Positions 21,734 through 33,844 of a stretch of 64,000 nucleotides of DNA are shown here, one piece after another. The stretch comes from Echria macrotheca (lineage: Eukaryota; Ascomycota; Sordariomycetes; Sordariales; Schizotheciaceae): contig MU839831.1 of NCBI GenBank assembly GCA_030411725.1, positions 310,001 to 374,000 on the forward strand, given 5' to 3'. The notes under the pieces were generated by a model, which worked only from the letters and a program-made list of their open reading frames with translations, did not search any database and was not told where the DNA came from. Within the stretch, counting starts at the first letter, position 1. Each line of letters begins with the position of its first letter. Position numbers and translations under genes: made by a program.

Positions 21734-24700
21734 TTGGTCCGAAGCGCGTAATCGCTTGCCGACCGAATCAAAAAGGGGGGTGGGGCTGCATGAGTCAGGG
21801 AGAATACGTTTTGTGCCACACGCTCACGGCAAGCCCTTTTTGGGCTTTCCTGTGTCGACTCGTAAGGACTCTGGAAAAAAGGTTGTGGATGGGGTTGCAT
21901 TTGGGCATCCAAGCATATCTTGAGGGGGGAAGCATTGCATTGCATCGAGTGCCACTGCTGCATTTCATGCGGGGGAATGGGGCAGGTTGGAGTTGGAATG
22001 GCATATAGGTAGGACCCGACGTCAGACGACTGACTACCTACTCGTCGGGGCGGGACACGGTTTTAAAATATGTCTAATCATGAGGGGGACCAAATGATGT
22101 GCAGGCAGCCGGCGCTTGTTGGAGGTTGGTTGCGCGCTGACAAGAAGGGGGACTTTGATGGCCGTTATGACTCGTTGATTTTTTTCTATCACTTTTCGAC
22201 CGCTCCATATTTTTCTTTCTACACACTTTTAGTTTTACTCTATGGTTTCTTGGCCACATTGTTCTCCCTGTATCAGTCGGATTTTTGTTCCTGTGGTTTC
22301 ATTTCAACTGTCATATGATTATGGGGAAGATATCTTTTCGGGGGGTTTGATGAACAGGTTCTTGGGACCTTTTTATGAAAGTCACTATTTCTACATCAGG
22401 CTTTTTTGTTTCTTTCATGTCGGGTTATTTCGGCTGGCTCTTGTAACTTCATCTACGTAGCACACCTGATACCCGGTTTTGTTGGAGATGGGGATTGGGG
22501 GGATTTGGGAAGAGATGGGTTTTTGTTTTGCGGCGCAGCTCAAGCGAGCTGCTTGGCTTCCATGGCTTGTTGGGGCCCTTGGATATTGCGGACATACCTA
22601 GCTAGGGAGGTAGGGGGGGTTTCATTGTCCCTTTGAAGAGTCCGAGGTGGTTTTAATTAGCACCAACGTTTAAAGCATGATGCGCTCTTCTCCGCCCAGC
22701 CTCATTGTGTACCTAGGTCCTAGGTAGGCTGGAGTTTCCTTTTGGCTAGAGGTTCGGTTAGAAAGTTTGCTGCAGTTTCTCTGTGTGCGACGCGACGCGA
22801 GGTGGTAGGTTAGGTAGGTAGGGACCGTGCCGGAGGTTTCCCTTGTGTAAGTGATGTGAGTAGGTAGACGGGATCTGCAACGGCAAGCCGTCCGGTTCGG
22901 CGATTCGGCTGGGGCTTGCATAGGTGTCCTGTTCTCACGTCAGCCTTTCCGATATTCGACGGGAAGGCAGGCAGACGTCAACTGCCGGGTAAAGGAGTTG
23001 GCGTTTTTGTGTTAGACGGCTGCTCGGTATGGTATGGGTCGGCGTCTTTGGGGTGATCCGGTGCGGACCGCTGATTTTGGTGGTGTTGTTGTCAGCGGGA
23101 CTTGTCGTTCTGGTTGATTTCGGGGTAAAGTCCGGTGGTGATTATTACGGAGGAGAGAGGTCTAACTCTACGGGTGTTCGGCTCGAGTCAAGCAGACGCG
23201 GCGGAGAATTATACGTGCCATGAGAAATTCTGGTTCTTGTGGTGTTAATGTCTATACCTAGGTACCTACGGGGTGTTCATGTACTAGACTCGCATCGGAT
23301 GGCCAGAGTTTATCTCGGTCCGGTTCATGGTTAAGATAGACTACCGCCGTATCTTCAAATCTCTAGCCCGGATAAGTAACGTAGATAACTTGAAACGAAA
23401 TGTATTGTTACGCGCCCTGTATAAGTCTCTGGTGGATTCTCGTCTCCGTGTTAAGTCGCAACACGCAACATGTCCGGCAGACTTCCACCAATTTTGATTC
23501 ACGTAGCTGTCATCACTCCTCTCTGTCGTCTACCTGTATCCTTGTACTGCTCAGTCAGGTTCACACAGAATCACCAGAGAGGGCTACGACTACACCTGTC
23601 GGATGGCTGAAATCATCCCCATTGCATCCAAACACGCGCGCAAACATACAAACAGCCCCAAGAAAAGACAGCAGAACAATCCTTCCAAAACGCCACAGCT
23701 TCTAACATACATACACTAGCCCGATAACTTATCAATCAGCAGCCACCAAACCAAATCAAACCAACAAAGCAAAGCAAATTCCAAATCTTCTCAACGGCTC
23801 CCCGGCCCGCTGCAGTTGGTGGCGTTTCAGCGCGCGCGCATCCATCCTACAAGTCTACGGAACTGGAAACCCATCTCTACCTACCTAGCTAATATTAGAG
23901 TTTCCGGGAAACCAGAAAGGGCACTAGCTCAATGACATGAACGTGCTCTTGCATTTGTGGCTTTCCCGTGCCGCATTTCAGTCGTCGGTGACGTCTGCCC
24001 AGGCTTTTTTGTTGTTTTTTTTCTATTGGAGAAAATGCCGGAAGGAAGCAAGCCCCCGCGGGGTGGGAAAGGTGTGTGTGTTGTTGGTTGTAATGTACAT
24101 AAGTGAGTTGGTGTGTTAAAACCAACCACGGAGGGCGGCCCGGGTTGCCGGTTGCTGACACACTGCTTGGACTGGACTGGACTGGACCTCGGCTTGTTGG
24201 TTTCAACCTTTTTTGAGGACGGCGTCTCTCTCTTTGTGCGCCTATTTTTTATTGTGTACTTGAATTTCAAATACTTGGGCCTTTTGCTTCCTTTGGTTAA
24301 AGTATCAGATAATGAATATGTCCTCCCATGTGGTTGGGGGGGGGTTGAACATCAGCCCAGTTGACAGTCCCCCGTCCTTCTGTTTACTGTCGGTGCTCAC
24401 ACCCCTTCTACATTGAGCATGCCAACACACTCTCTCTCCATATTCTCCATTGTAAGAATCTCAAATCTCCGTGTAACCCGATCTCGGACTTTGAAACATG
24501 GAGCCCATGACACTATCAACTGACATCGTACCATTTGATGCATGCAACGCACCGGCAAACGCCGCACTTATACATCCGCTCGATTGCCTTCTTTCCCCCT
24601 CTTCAGCCGCATCATCATTTTCCCTACTACCCCCTTTGCTCGTCCGATTCTTGTTTGCCCCCCCTGCTTTGTCTACTCCATGTCTGCTAGTTATACATAG

Positions 24701-26520
24701 CCTTTTCCCTCCCCATGTCGCATCTGCAGGACTCTCCCATGTGCATGAGCGGAAGCCACCGAACTGGCAAGTCGCCCAGCCGAGCCGAGCAGAACTGTCA
24801 ATGAAAACGTTACTCTCGGCCATAACCCATCCCAAACCAGATGCCCACCTCAAATAATGTCTCCGAGACTCTGCCCGGTGGCTTGCCTTCTCGGCCTCGC
24901 CGTGCCAATGAATCATTTCACCCGACGGACATACCCCTTAACGTTGTTGCCACCCGGTCCCGGCCCCGGTCATCACTTTCTTTCTTTATTCTCAATTCTG
25001 CAAGGGGGCCGCGTGGTGTCCCCATCGCATTGCAGGTAAATATGATGGGGGAGGGGGGCAAGGTATGTACACGGATAAGTGGGTAACTAATAGAGTCGTC
25101 GAGAATACGGCTGCCTGGAGTCCTAGACTACAACCGGGCTGATGGGAAAGACAGGGAGTTCACATCCGACAGGGGAAGGGGGGAAATTTTCCTGTAACTA
25201 GGGCCCGAGAGCTTGGCTGCGGGCCGAATTCTCCCCCAGTTATGCTTACCTGCCTCCACCCATCTTTCAGGTCCCGAGCATGCCATGGACTGCGATTCGT
25301 GATGCGGACGGCTTCATTGGCAGTTGAGACTTGCCGGCACTGGCTTCTTCCCATCCGAAGTCTACGTTACATCCCTTTCGGTAATGAGCCGGGTTTGATG
25401 CCTGCTAGGGCTGTGTCTGTCTGTCTGTACCTGGCTTGCCTGCTTGGCTGGCCAAGGTCCTCGGACTTGGCCGGTCTCGACCATGACGACTTCATGCGCT
25501 GCAGCACAGAACCCACTGAGGAGAACCTGGAAGGCTGCCGTGCTGGTCCTCGGGATATCGGACGCGGCACTTGATGCAGCAAAACTTTTCAGTGGGACAG
25601 CGTCTTCTCTTCTGAAAGCTCAGAAGGAGAGAACCCGCGGATCGTCAGCATACGTGCCGGGGCTGTCTGTCCTGTTTGCGCCAGTTACATGAAGACCAAA
25701 GTCATCACGTTTCACTCAAAAAATGTTGTCAAATGAAGGAAGGATTATGATAATGACTCAGTTCGGTATAGAGGACGCTGGGTCAGACAAACCGAGTCAA
25801 ATCCAAACAAGTTTAGTTATCCGTCATGATTCATCCGCCTCCCGCAGAAAACGACGCCTCACAGACAATCATCATGCCGGACTTCCACCACAGACCGGAG
25901 GAATGCCCAAGTGCTGACATGGAGCGACGGGAAGGATGTGAGATGTATATACTAAGCCGATGGATGATGACCCAGTGCATCATTCTCACGCGGGGGATGG
26001 CACGGGGCAAAAAAGCATCCAGAAGGATGGGAGAAGGAATCCCTTTTGCGATCCATCGTTTTGTCTCTGTTCTAACTAGCTAAGGTCGCTAGCCCTATCT
26101 CACTCTCTCCTTTCTTCCTTCCTTCATTCTTGAATTTAGTTGCACTTCTGTGTTAATCTTTGCAATCTTGAGAGAGACAGCCTTATCAGAACTAGTGCTG
26201 CCATCAGCTCGCAAGGAGTCTCGGATATCATCACACATACGTCAGGGCCTGAATCACATACCTACTGCGAGGGCTTTGTGTGCCCTGAGAAGAGAAATCC
26301 GCGATCAGCATGATATGAACCGCCGTGTGCGTCACGATCGCAACTACCTAACAAATCTCACGTCTTCCCACCTCCCTTCCCTCCCCACCGGACACTTTTC
26401 TAACCCTTCGGACCCGCTGCCTCGTTGTCAGAATGTCAGTCATACCCGACGGCACCGAAAAGGAGGGCACGGGAAGAGAGGGTGTGAGGGAAGATCCTCT
26501 GCCGAGAACCGAGGCCGACC

Positions 26521-26545
26521 GGGCTGGGCTGGGCTGGGCTGGGCT
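26521..26545 (+). repeat. GGGCT x5 microsatellite
   Basis: Five perfect copies of gggct. A similar GGACT run lies near 24167-24187. Both are non-coding pentanucleotide repeats. Confidence 0.9.
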
Positions 26546-28937
26546 GAGGTGAGCGGGACCGACTAACTTGCCCTACGCTAAACTGACACAGTGACACGGA
26601 ATGCCGCCAACAAATTAAAAATTTATCTGGCAGAGAGTGGTGGGTAAGGTAATCACCGTCCATATATGAGACTCCATCCCACATATACATACATCTATGT
26701 ACCCCTCGGCCATGGGAAAAAAAGTGTCGTGTGTGGTGGAGATGGCCCAAAATCTTACGTTGGCTTCGGCACCGAGAGTGCTGTGGAGCGCGTATGAGAG
26801 TGAGGTTCCATCTTTGTTTTCCCTTTCTCCCTATGTCGGACTTTCTATTCGCCGGCTTACGAGATTATTCCCTTGTGGACAAGTTTCAGTCACGGTTGTG
26901 TGTGTGTGTGTGTTATGGTACTCTACATAGGTACCTACGAAAGGGAGGAGCCTTATTAGTAAAAGTGGGCTCTCATAAGGCTGACTACCTATATATGTTT
27001 GCCACGATCTAGATACCCGGCTTAATCAGCAGTAAATAAGTGTTTGGGTTACTACAACTGTGGAAGAACTTGATTTTCCGTGAACTTCTTACCTGCCTAT
27101 TGAGTCTGAAGAATGGTGGTGGAAAAAACAAAATTTTGTTCGCAATATACAACAAAGAGGCTGCAGGGCAGGGACACAGGGGCTTCTTATATCACGTTTT
27201 TGGCTATTTGGATGTTGAGAGCTGCGGCCAGGCCATTTAGCAAATTGCAGCATAAATGAAGGTGACATTGTTTCAAGATCTGGTATTCGACTCTCGTCCG
27301 GCTCAAGAATAATCCGACTTCCATAGCCGTAGTTGCGGCCACAAACGCCATTACCACAAGGCTGCTTAAGGAGGTAGGCATCTAGCCACAGACAAGTCCA
27401 GTCAGGACACCGGACTATTACGGCCGAGAAGCCACCTACTTGATTCAAACGGAACCAAACGAGTGCATATAGCGACCTGACAGCAGGACGGTGATGGCGA
27501 GCTTACAGCCAAACCACCGAGATTCGGCGGATTGGTTAGCTATTCTATAGCATAGGGAGACAAACAGGCCAAACAGATGAGGCTATTCAGAGCCAAACAA
27601 ATCAGTGTAGCAGAACAGATAGATGACTTGGCCCAGCAAAAGCTGGACCAGCTCTTAATCCAACACACACACACAAGACTCCCGTCAGAGAGCTTAGTTT
27701 TCCTGAGAAACGACGAGAAACATCGGGAGACAGAAATGTTGGTATGTTACAGATAGGAATTCGGCACAGAGATCGCTCTTCAGGAGAATTCTCTAGAGGA
27801 ATTAGACATCATCTATATCATGTGCTATTGTTTCAAGCTTGCTCCTCACACACTAGCCCTTATATATGGAGGTATCCATTCCAATTGGGTGGTTAGTTAG
27901 TATACCGCCTACTGAGTGTAGTCGATTTTTCACACCTCAACAGCAGTCTCGCACTTGTTTGGCAAGGAAAAAACGCTCTTTACTGCAGAGGGCGTAGTCT
28001 AGATACACGACATATATCTCGTACTCCAAACACCCGTATGAGTAGGTTCCATACCACGATACGCTTCATAATACATTAACGCATGGATAAATTGCCCCTT
28101 CTTTCCCCGTTGTATCTCACCCGATGAGGGGTTTAACACCAAGGCGGCATTCTCTGAATATACCTACTATTCCTGACCCCCACCCGTCTCAGACTTAAGC
28201 ATTGCACACACCTCCCATCAGGGCTATCACCAATTTTTATACACACTGTGGCCCGCATGCAACAGAAGCGGTGCACATGCAATGGGGCTGAACTGCTGAC
28301 GGACTACCGAAAGTTGGAACAGAAAGTCGGAGAAGTACCTGGGAGAAACGCCAAGAGAGCCACAGGGCAGACGACCAAAATGGGGACCCCCGTGATCCTG
28401 CGGCCACAGAGATCACGGTACCTAGACATAATGCCACCTACCTTCCTCAGGGGATATCTATGATTCACTATCGCCACCATCCCGGATCTTCACGACAGAC
28501 GTCGTTGCCACATCAACCACATTGCACTGTGCACGAACCCTAAAGTGTGCTACTCGCCGGTATAATTGGTAACTCGCTAGTTATCTATCAGCCCACATGA
28601 GTCTCATTCATGCTGCAAAAACGATAGATAATCTGTCCTGAAACACCTTACGAAGGCCCTTACGAATCTGAAAAACAAGGCGGAGAAGGGTCTCTTGCAT
28701 CTGGCCATCGCAACCACATGATCTGGGACCTGATTCCAGAAATCGTATTGGCCAACTACAGAGTTCGCAGTGGCTTCCTTTCCCTCCAACCCAAGACATG
28801 CAATTACAACTACGGGGATTTTACATCCACTGCAGGAGTTGTATTCCATCAAAATACCCCACTGCGACTATTAAGGGGGTGCCAACAGAAAACCCCAACT
28901 TCACATCGAGACAACCTCACGTCTTCTACCCAACGGG

Positions 28938-28944
28938 TATATAA
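28938..28944 (+). promoter_or_regulatory. TATA box of the 5S rRNA gene
   Basis: TATATAA at 25-31 bases before the 5S start. An upstream TATA element at about -30 is known for dispersed fungal 5S genes such as those of Neurospora, and works with the internal RNA polymerase III control region. Confidence 0.8.
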
Positions 28945-28968
28945 CAAGCAAGGACTAACAACACAACC

Positions 28969-29087
28969 ACATACGACCATACCTACCAGAGAACTCGGGA
29001 TCCCGTCCGCTCTCCCATAGATAAGCTGGTAAGGGCCGGACTAGTAGTTGGGTGGGTGACCACCAGCGAATCCCCGGTGTTGTATGT
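28969..29087 (+). rRNA. 5S: 5S ribosomal RNA
   Basis: A dispersed single 5S rRNA gene, as usual in filamentous ascomycetes where 5S is outside the rDNA repeat. It begins acatacgaccat and ends ccccggtgttgtatgt. The two ends pair as helix I over nine base pairs (ACATACGAC with GTTGTATGT, one G-T pair). The highly conserved internal block gtagttgggtgggtgacc and caccagcgaatcc form the loop E and domain beta region, and gggatcccgtccgctc is the conserved helix III side. A T run at about 29087-29094 is the pol III terminator. Length about 119 nt is normal, and nothing suggests a pseudogene. Boundaries are good to about two bases. Confidence 0.96.
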
Positions 29088-29094
29088 TTTTTTT
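29087..29094 (+). terminator. RNA polymerase III terminator of 5S
   Basis: Run of T directly after the 5S 3' end, followed by gtc. Confidence 0.85.
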
Positions 29095-32000
29095 GTCTTC
29101 TTGTTCTCTGTCTTTTTTTCTTTCTCTTTCTCTCAGTATCCCGGCGGACCCTACCATCAAAGGATACAGGGGACATGCCCCGTCCAGATATATTTTCCTC
29201 CCAAGCCGAGCTCGATCAAGGCTACATCTTACACAACACCGACAATTCGAAGAGCCCATCCCAGACGCTGTGTAAATCATACACTTCATGATTCTCCAGT
29301 TTACCGTTTACAACAAAGACCTCATTTTGTAGCTTTCTTCAGTGCCCCTGCCCAGAATCGAAGCAACAACTTCAATCTAAGACCTGTGGTATTGTACGCC
29401 GCGTCCAAAACCCATACGCATTCACGGCTCATAGGTCGATTACGTGTTGTACAAAGTGAAACATGAACAACCTCTATCCCATGGCACCATATATACCTTT
29501 CTAAGTAGGCAGGTAGGGTTCCAGGTTGTTGCATGCACCATCATCGCATGGCTCGTTCTCCCCCCGAGCTGATTCACGGGCCTGTCATGGGACGAGCTAA
29601 TGCCGTCGAATCAAAAATTTACGCGATGATATAGGAACTTCGAACTCGACAGAATACTTGGTAACATTGCACTATGGGCGATTATATATATGGACTGGTG
29701 CATTGTCGACCCAGGGGGCCACGGGTGGACTCAGGCGGCACCGGGTTCCGAAAGTGGATGAGCATCAGAACGCTTGCCCCCCGAGATAGTTGTGGCCAGC
29801 TTCGTGAGAACCCCTGTGAGAAGACGACTTCGTGGCCTCGCCACATTCCCAAATAAGCCCCAACCCTAGGTATCTTTATCCAAACATGACGGTTCGATCA
29901 CAAGGCCAACAGTTAACGATACCTCCGACTCTATCTTCATCACCACCAGGACGCATCTCGATGCTGTTGTGTCCGACGGAATAGGCATGGCGAGTTGCCA
30001 TCGCATCCACGTATCCAGTTGACTCAAGTCGATATACGGAAGCAAGACTCAGGGGTAAGTGTTGTGAACCGTCTGGTCGTTCAATAAGTTCACGTGATCA
30101 ACCTCGTTGCCCCGAAAGACACAGAACAAGTCTCGGGTCGGCATATTTGGGCGTCGCTAAATAAAGATGGCTGCATGCATGAAAGCTGGTGGTGGGGGAA
30201 CAAAATGAGTTCCTTGGTCATGGGAGAGGGGTGGTGTGGTCGCAAGCAACCGGCGGCCCGCGGGGACGGGCTCCGGGGAGCTCTGAACAGCCATCGAACT
30301 CCGGCCGGAAGCCGCTGAACCCAGGAACGATACCGAGTCGTGTCGCCGATTCCACGCATCGTCGGATGACTCCGTACTCGTCATAGCATCAGCAGTGGCG
30401 TCTCAGACTAGCCAATTCTTCAGACGACGCGAACGATATGTAGGCGCTGGGCCGGCAGATGGCCCGCGTCAAATGGAGCCACGTTGGCTGCATGTCGAAG
30501 GCAATCCCGACCCGCCGTTGACGCGGCTCCTCAATGGGGGCCGTTGCCGATCGAAGAGTGGGATGGAGTGAAGCTACCGCCAATCGCCTCGCCAAGCGCT
30601 CTGGCATGCGGCTCGACCTGCAGACCTCTCAGTTTCCGTTGGCGAACGTGGTGTCTTGCCTCGAGGACCCTGTTTCGAGGCCAATCCGGACGAGGGTAGC
30701 TGACAGCGAGTGGCACACGATATAACCTCAAACCATCGCTCGATGATGAATGGCATGACGCCGCTTTTCCCCCCAAATCTGCAAGCCATGTTGTGCCTGC
30801 TCGGCCAATCGTGTCGGGCATATCGCTGGGCAGAAATAGCATGACGGCAGGAGGGAAACAGGCGAGTCCCGGGCCAGATGTGCGCATCCCGCGCTTCTAT
30901 TTGGGACGCTTTTTCTCTAGAACCCGTGCCCGGGAGGGGCCCAACACATCCCAGGCTATAAGGTTGTAAACTTGAGACAGGCACAGGGTGCCCCGCAATA
31001 TGTCGCTGAAAGCGGATAATAGCGACGTGAGGAGTGTTGCTCCATTTGGACCTCGCCGTGCTGTCCATCGTGGGAGGGCGTCAATACATGAGATTGCGAA
31101 TTGGGAGGATGCGGGGACAAGAAGCATAATGCGACCCTGTGCGACTTTCAGGGGAAGCTGAGAGCTGCTAGCGACCCCGCGCACAGAGCTTCGCCGCCGT
31201 TTTTGCTGTCTCAGGTTCCAAGTGGCCTCCTGAAGTGGCTGCCCCACCTCCCGCTTCAATAGTGCACTGCCGTCAATACCTATGTACGGAATACAATGTT
31301 TGTGCATTGATGCGACCTTTCCATCGTCCGCTTCACAAGGTCACCGTGTCCACAAACCCAGGAGCCGCTGTGTGGGCGTCGATGTTGGGGAATCTGTCTG
31401 GCCGGCATCGTGTGTTCTGGTGGAACACTAGCCGAGGTTCCATGAAAAGTAACAAGACGATCGCTAATCCAAGAGGGCCTGCCCGTTGCCGTGGCTCATC
31501 GCGAATCTTTTGTGGATCCCTGGATTGTTCCGGGAATTGCTTGCTGAACGCATGGCTGACATGGATGCGTCACGGAGATCTCAGAATGCATTCCAAGCAC
31601 TATGGCTGGGCGCCGCCAACTAAGTTCGTGTTAAGCCGCGTTGAAGTCTCTCGTCAACTCGAGATAAACAGCTGGCCGCGAAGCCGTTGCACCTTCACAG
31701 CAGGCTGAACGGCGCCCGAAGGCTAAAACTTTGCATACCATTCTGGAGCGGGCTTGGCTCAGCCCTTCCCTTCCCTGCTCGGGGTTCCGCTCAGGGTGGC
31801 GCTGGGGTTGAATTTGAGATGCTCAAAGACGATGCGAAACACAGGTCCATATCCGCAGAGGAGACCGAATGGCTTATGCAGACAATTTGCTCCATTGCAG
31901 CTCTGGTAATAAGCCGACGGGCTGTTCCAGGTTTTCTTTAGCGGGCCGGTGTTGCTCCTGTGCCTACGCAGAGCAGCATCGGATGCCGCGAACGTATGGC

Positions 32001-33844
32001 TTTTGCAACCACAGCGCTGGCGGATGTTGGCAGGCAGGAGGAAGGGGCCGGCTCGTCAGGATTCTGGAGTCACAGGCGCAAGACGACCTAAATTTTCTTG
32101 GACTGAGCTGTGATTGGTGAGCTGCCCACCAAGCGAGCACACCCTTAGCCTGATTGGGCTCCGGGGATGTGTGCTGTCCATTTCGTGCATCGAGTGGGGC
32201 ACCAGAGGGAATATCTGCCAGCCCCTTCGTCCTAACATGTGTACGCGGGGTAGCCACATGAAGAGCGTTAGCGGATCGCCACACTCTGCTAATCAAGTCT
32301 GTGGACACACTCTGCGCTGGCTTACCTCATCTTGCATTGGCTTGAAACGCGCCGTTCTGATTTGCTGACAGTCGGGCTTCGAGGCCGTGGCAGCCCAGTG
32401 AGCTGCAGGCTGTCTTGCTGGCGGGCGTGCTCGCTCAATCACGTCGGCCTGCTATCCGCTTCGCCCTTGCGTGCAACCGGTTCCCCTGTCGCGATCCACA
32501 CACGGCCACCAGTCGTTTGGCTTTCTGGGGGGCCCTGGGCCACCCATCGCCCTCCTCCGCCCCGCCCGGTCTCCCTTCCAATCCTTCACCCAACTGGGGA
32601 CCCGATATTCATTTCTCGCTTCTTCTTCCTCTCCTTTTCTCTTGCTTCGCAAATTCACCGCCCTTCCTTTTTTCATCCCCTCGACCCTTCCTTCCCTTTC
32701 CTCCATCCGCGACGCCGTCGTCCTCCCCCGAGTCGCTGCTCCTGCTGCTTGTCATCGTCGTTTGAGAACACAACAAGACTCGAATCGGTCGCATTCACTC
32801 GGGGTATCCCACATTTGGCCACCACACAGTTCCGGAAAGCTCAACACAAACATTTTAATCCTTGTATTCTATTTGCACGATCTCACTTTCGACGCCCGGC
32901 TTGCTTGGTCGATTTCGAATCCATCATTGTCCGACGGACGACCCGGTACCACGTAATTCTGCACACCCGCCCATAAGGCCCGACCCAGAACGAAAACGCG
33001 GCTCGAGGAAAGACGAGAGGAGGATTTGCAGGGACGGATCAAAGGAAATCGCCAAAAGTCTTTTGACACCTCCGGATCAGGAAAGGGGAGCCAGCGGTTC
33101 TCAATCCAGAGGACCATCAGGGAGCAGCTGCTCTGCACAAGTCGCGACCGACCACAGCAGCCCAGCCCAGCGCCAGTGGCTTTTTCGGGACAAAGCGCGA
33201 CCCACTGCTCAGCCGAATTCCACGCGCCTCGGCGGTGTTTTCGTCTCGCCATCGCGGTCGCCCATTGCCGTCTCCTGACCAGCGCCCTCCAACCGCGAGT
33301 CGCCACCGTTCTCCGCTTCCCTCTTTCTTCTACCCCGCCAACCTCGTTCAGCAATTTTCGTTCTTGCCCTTTTCGCTGCCGACCTTCTGTCGCTCTGCCG
33401 CTCATTCAGCACCACGATCATTCCTCCTTCCTGCTCCCAACAGGTTGTTAATGCAATCCGGCCCTCGCGGTGCCTGGTTCTTTTTGCTCTCTGATTTCGG
33501 CTTTGGATCTCTTTAAGGCATTTTCGAGTCGGCATCGTTTTCGCACCACACACGCTCCGAGAGAGAAATAGAGAGTCGCCCAAAGACGAACGTTCGACTA
33601 CGTCTTCTTTGCCCGCGACGACTTTTCTTCTGCATCAGTACATGCTTTCTAATATTCACGTAACTCGGTTCATTTTCTTTCAGCAGCAACTGCTTTAATT
33701 CAACTCTCCAGCTTCAACTTATTTCGACTCGCGATCCCGCAAAGCCAGACCTCTTCTGTCTCTTCGGCTCCTTTCCCTGCGACAAGCAGCCACCAAAAGC
33801 GAAAACACGAAACAATTTTGCATTTGAGCCACAGTCACGTCGTT
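29095..33844. other. 4.7-kb gene-free stretch ending in a long leader
   Basis: 29.1-32.4 kb: short frames only, none with a recognisable domain. From about 32.4 kb the plus strand becomes strongly pyrimidine-rich (TTCTTCCTCTCC-type runs) and holds several short upstream ATG frames, as expected of a long, regulated 5' leader for the gene at 33845. A small leader intron is possible at about 33638-33683 (donor GTACAT, CTAAT branch, TTTCAG acceptor). Confidence 0.45.

Larger units (their letters stand above)
21734..28968. other. 7.2-kb gene-poor stretch with simple repeats
   Basis: First 900 bases are T-rich 3' flank. 22.7-23.3 kb carries several TACCTAGGTA-type palindromes. Simple repeats: GGACT x4 near 24167-24187, GGGCT x5 at 26521-26545, a GT run near 26898 and a CA run near 27662. 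From about 27.0 to 28.9 kb the DNA is more AT-rich; a frame at 27187-27381 (minus) reads somewhat like a membrane helix but is too short to call. No gene is supported. Confidence 0.45.

Noticed and set aside
27187..27381. Minus frame resembling a membrane-protein fragment
   Set aside because: Only 64 codons with no extension through plausible splice sites; too weak to call a pseudogene.
27040..28960. Decayed DNA transposon
   Set aside because: Slightly AT-richer DNA, but no terminal inverted repeats, target-site duplication or transposase motif could be found.
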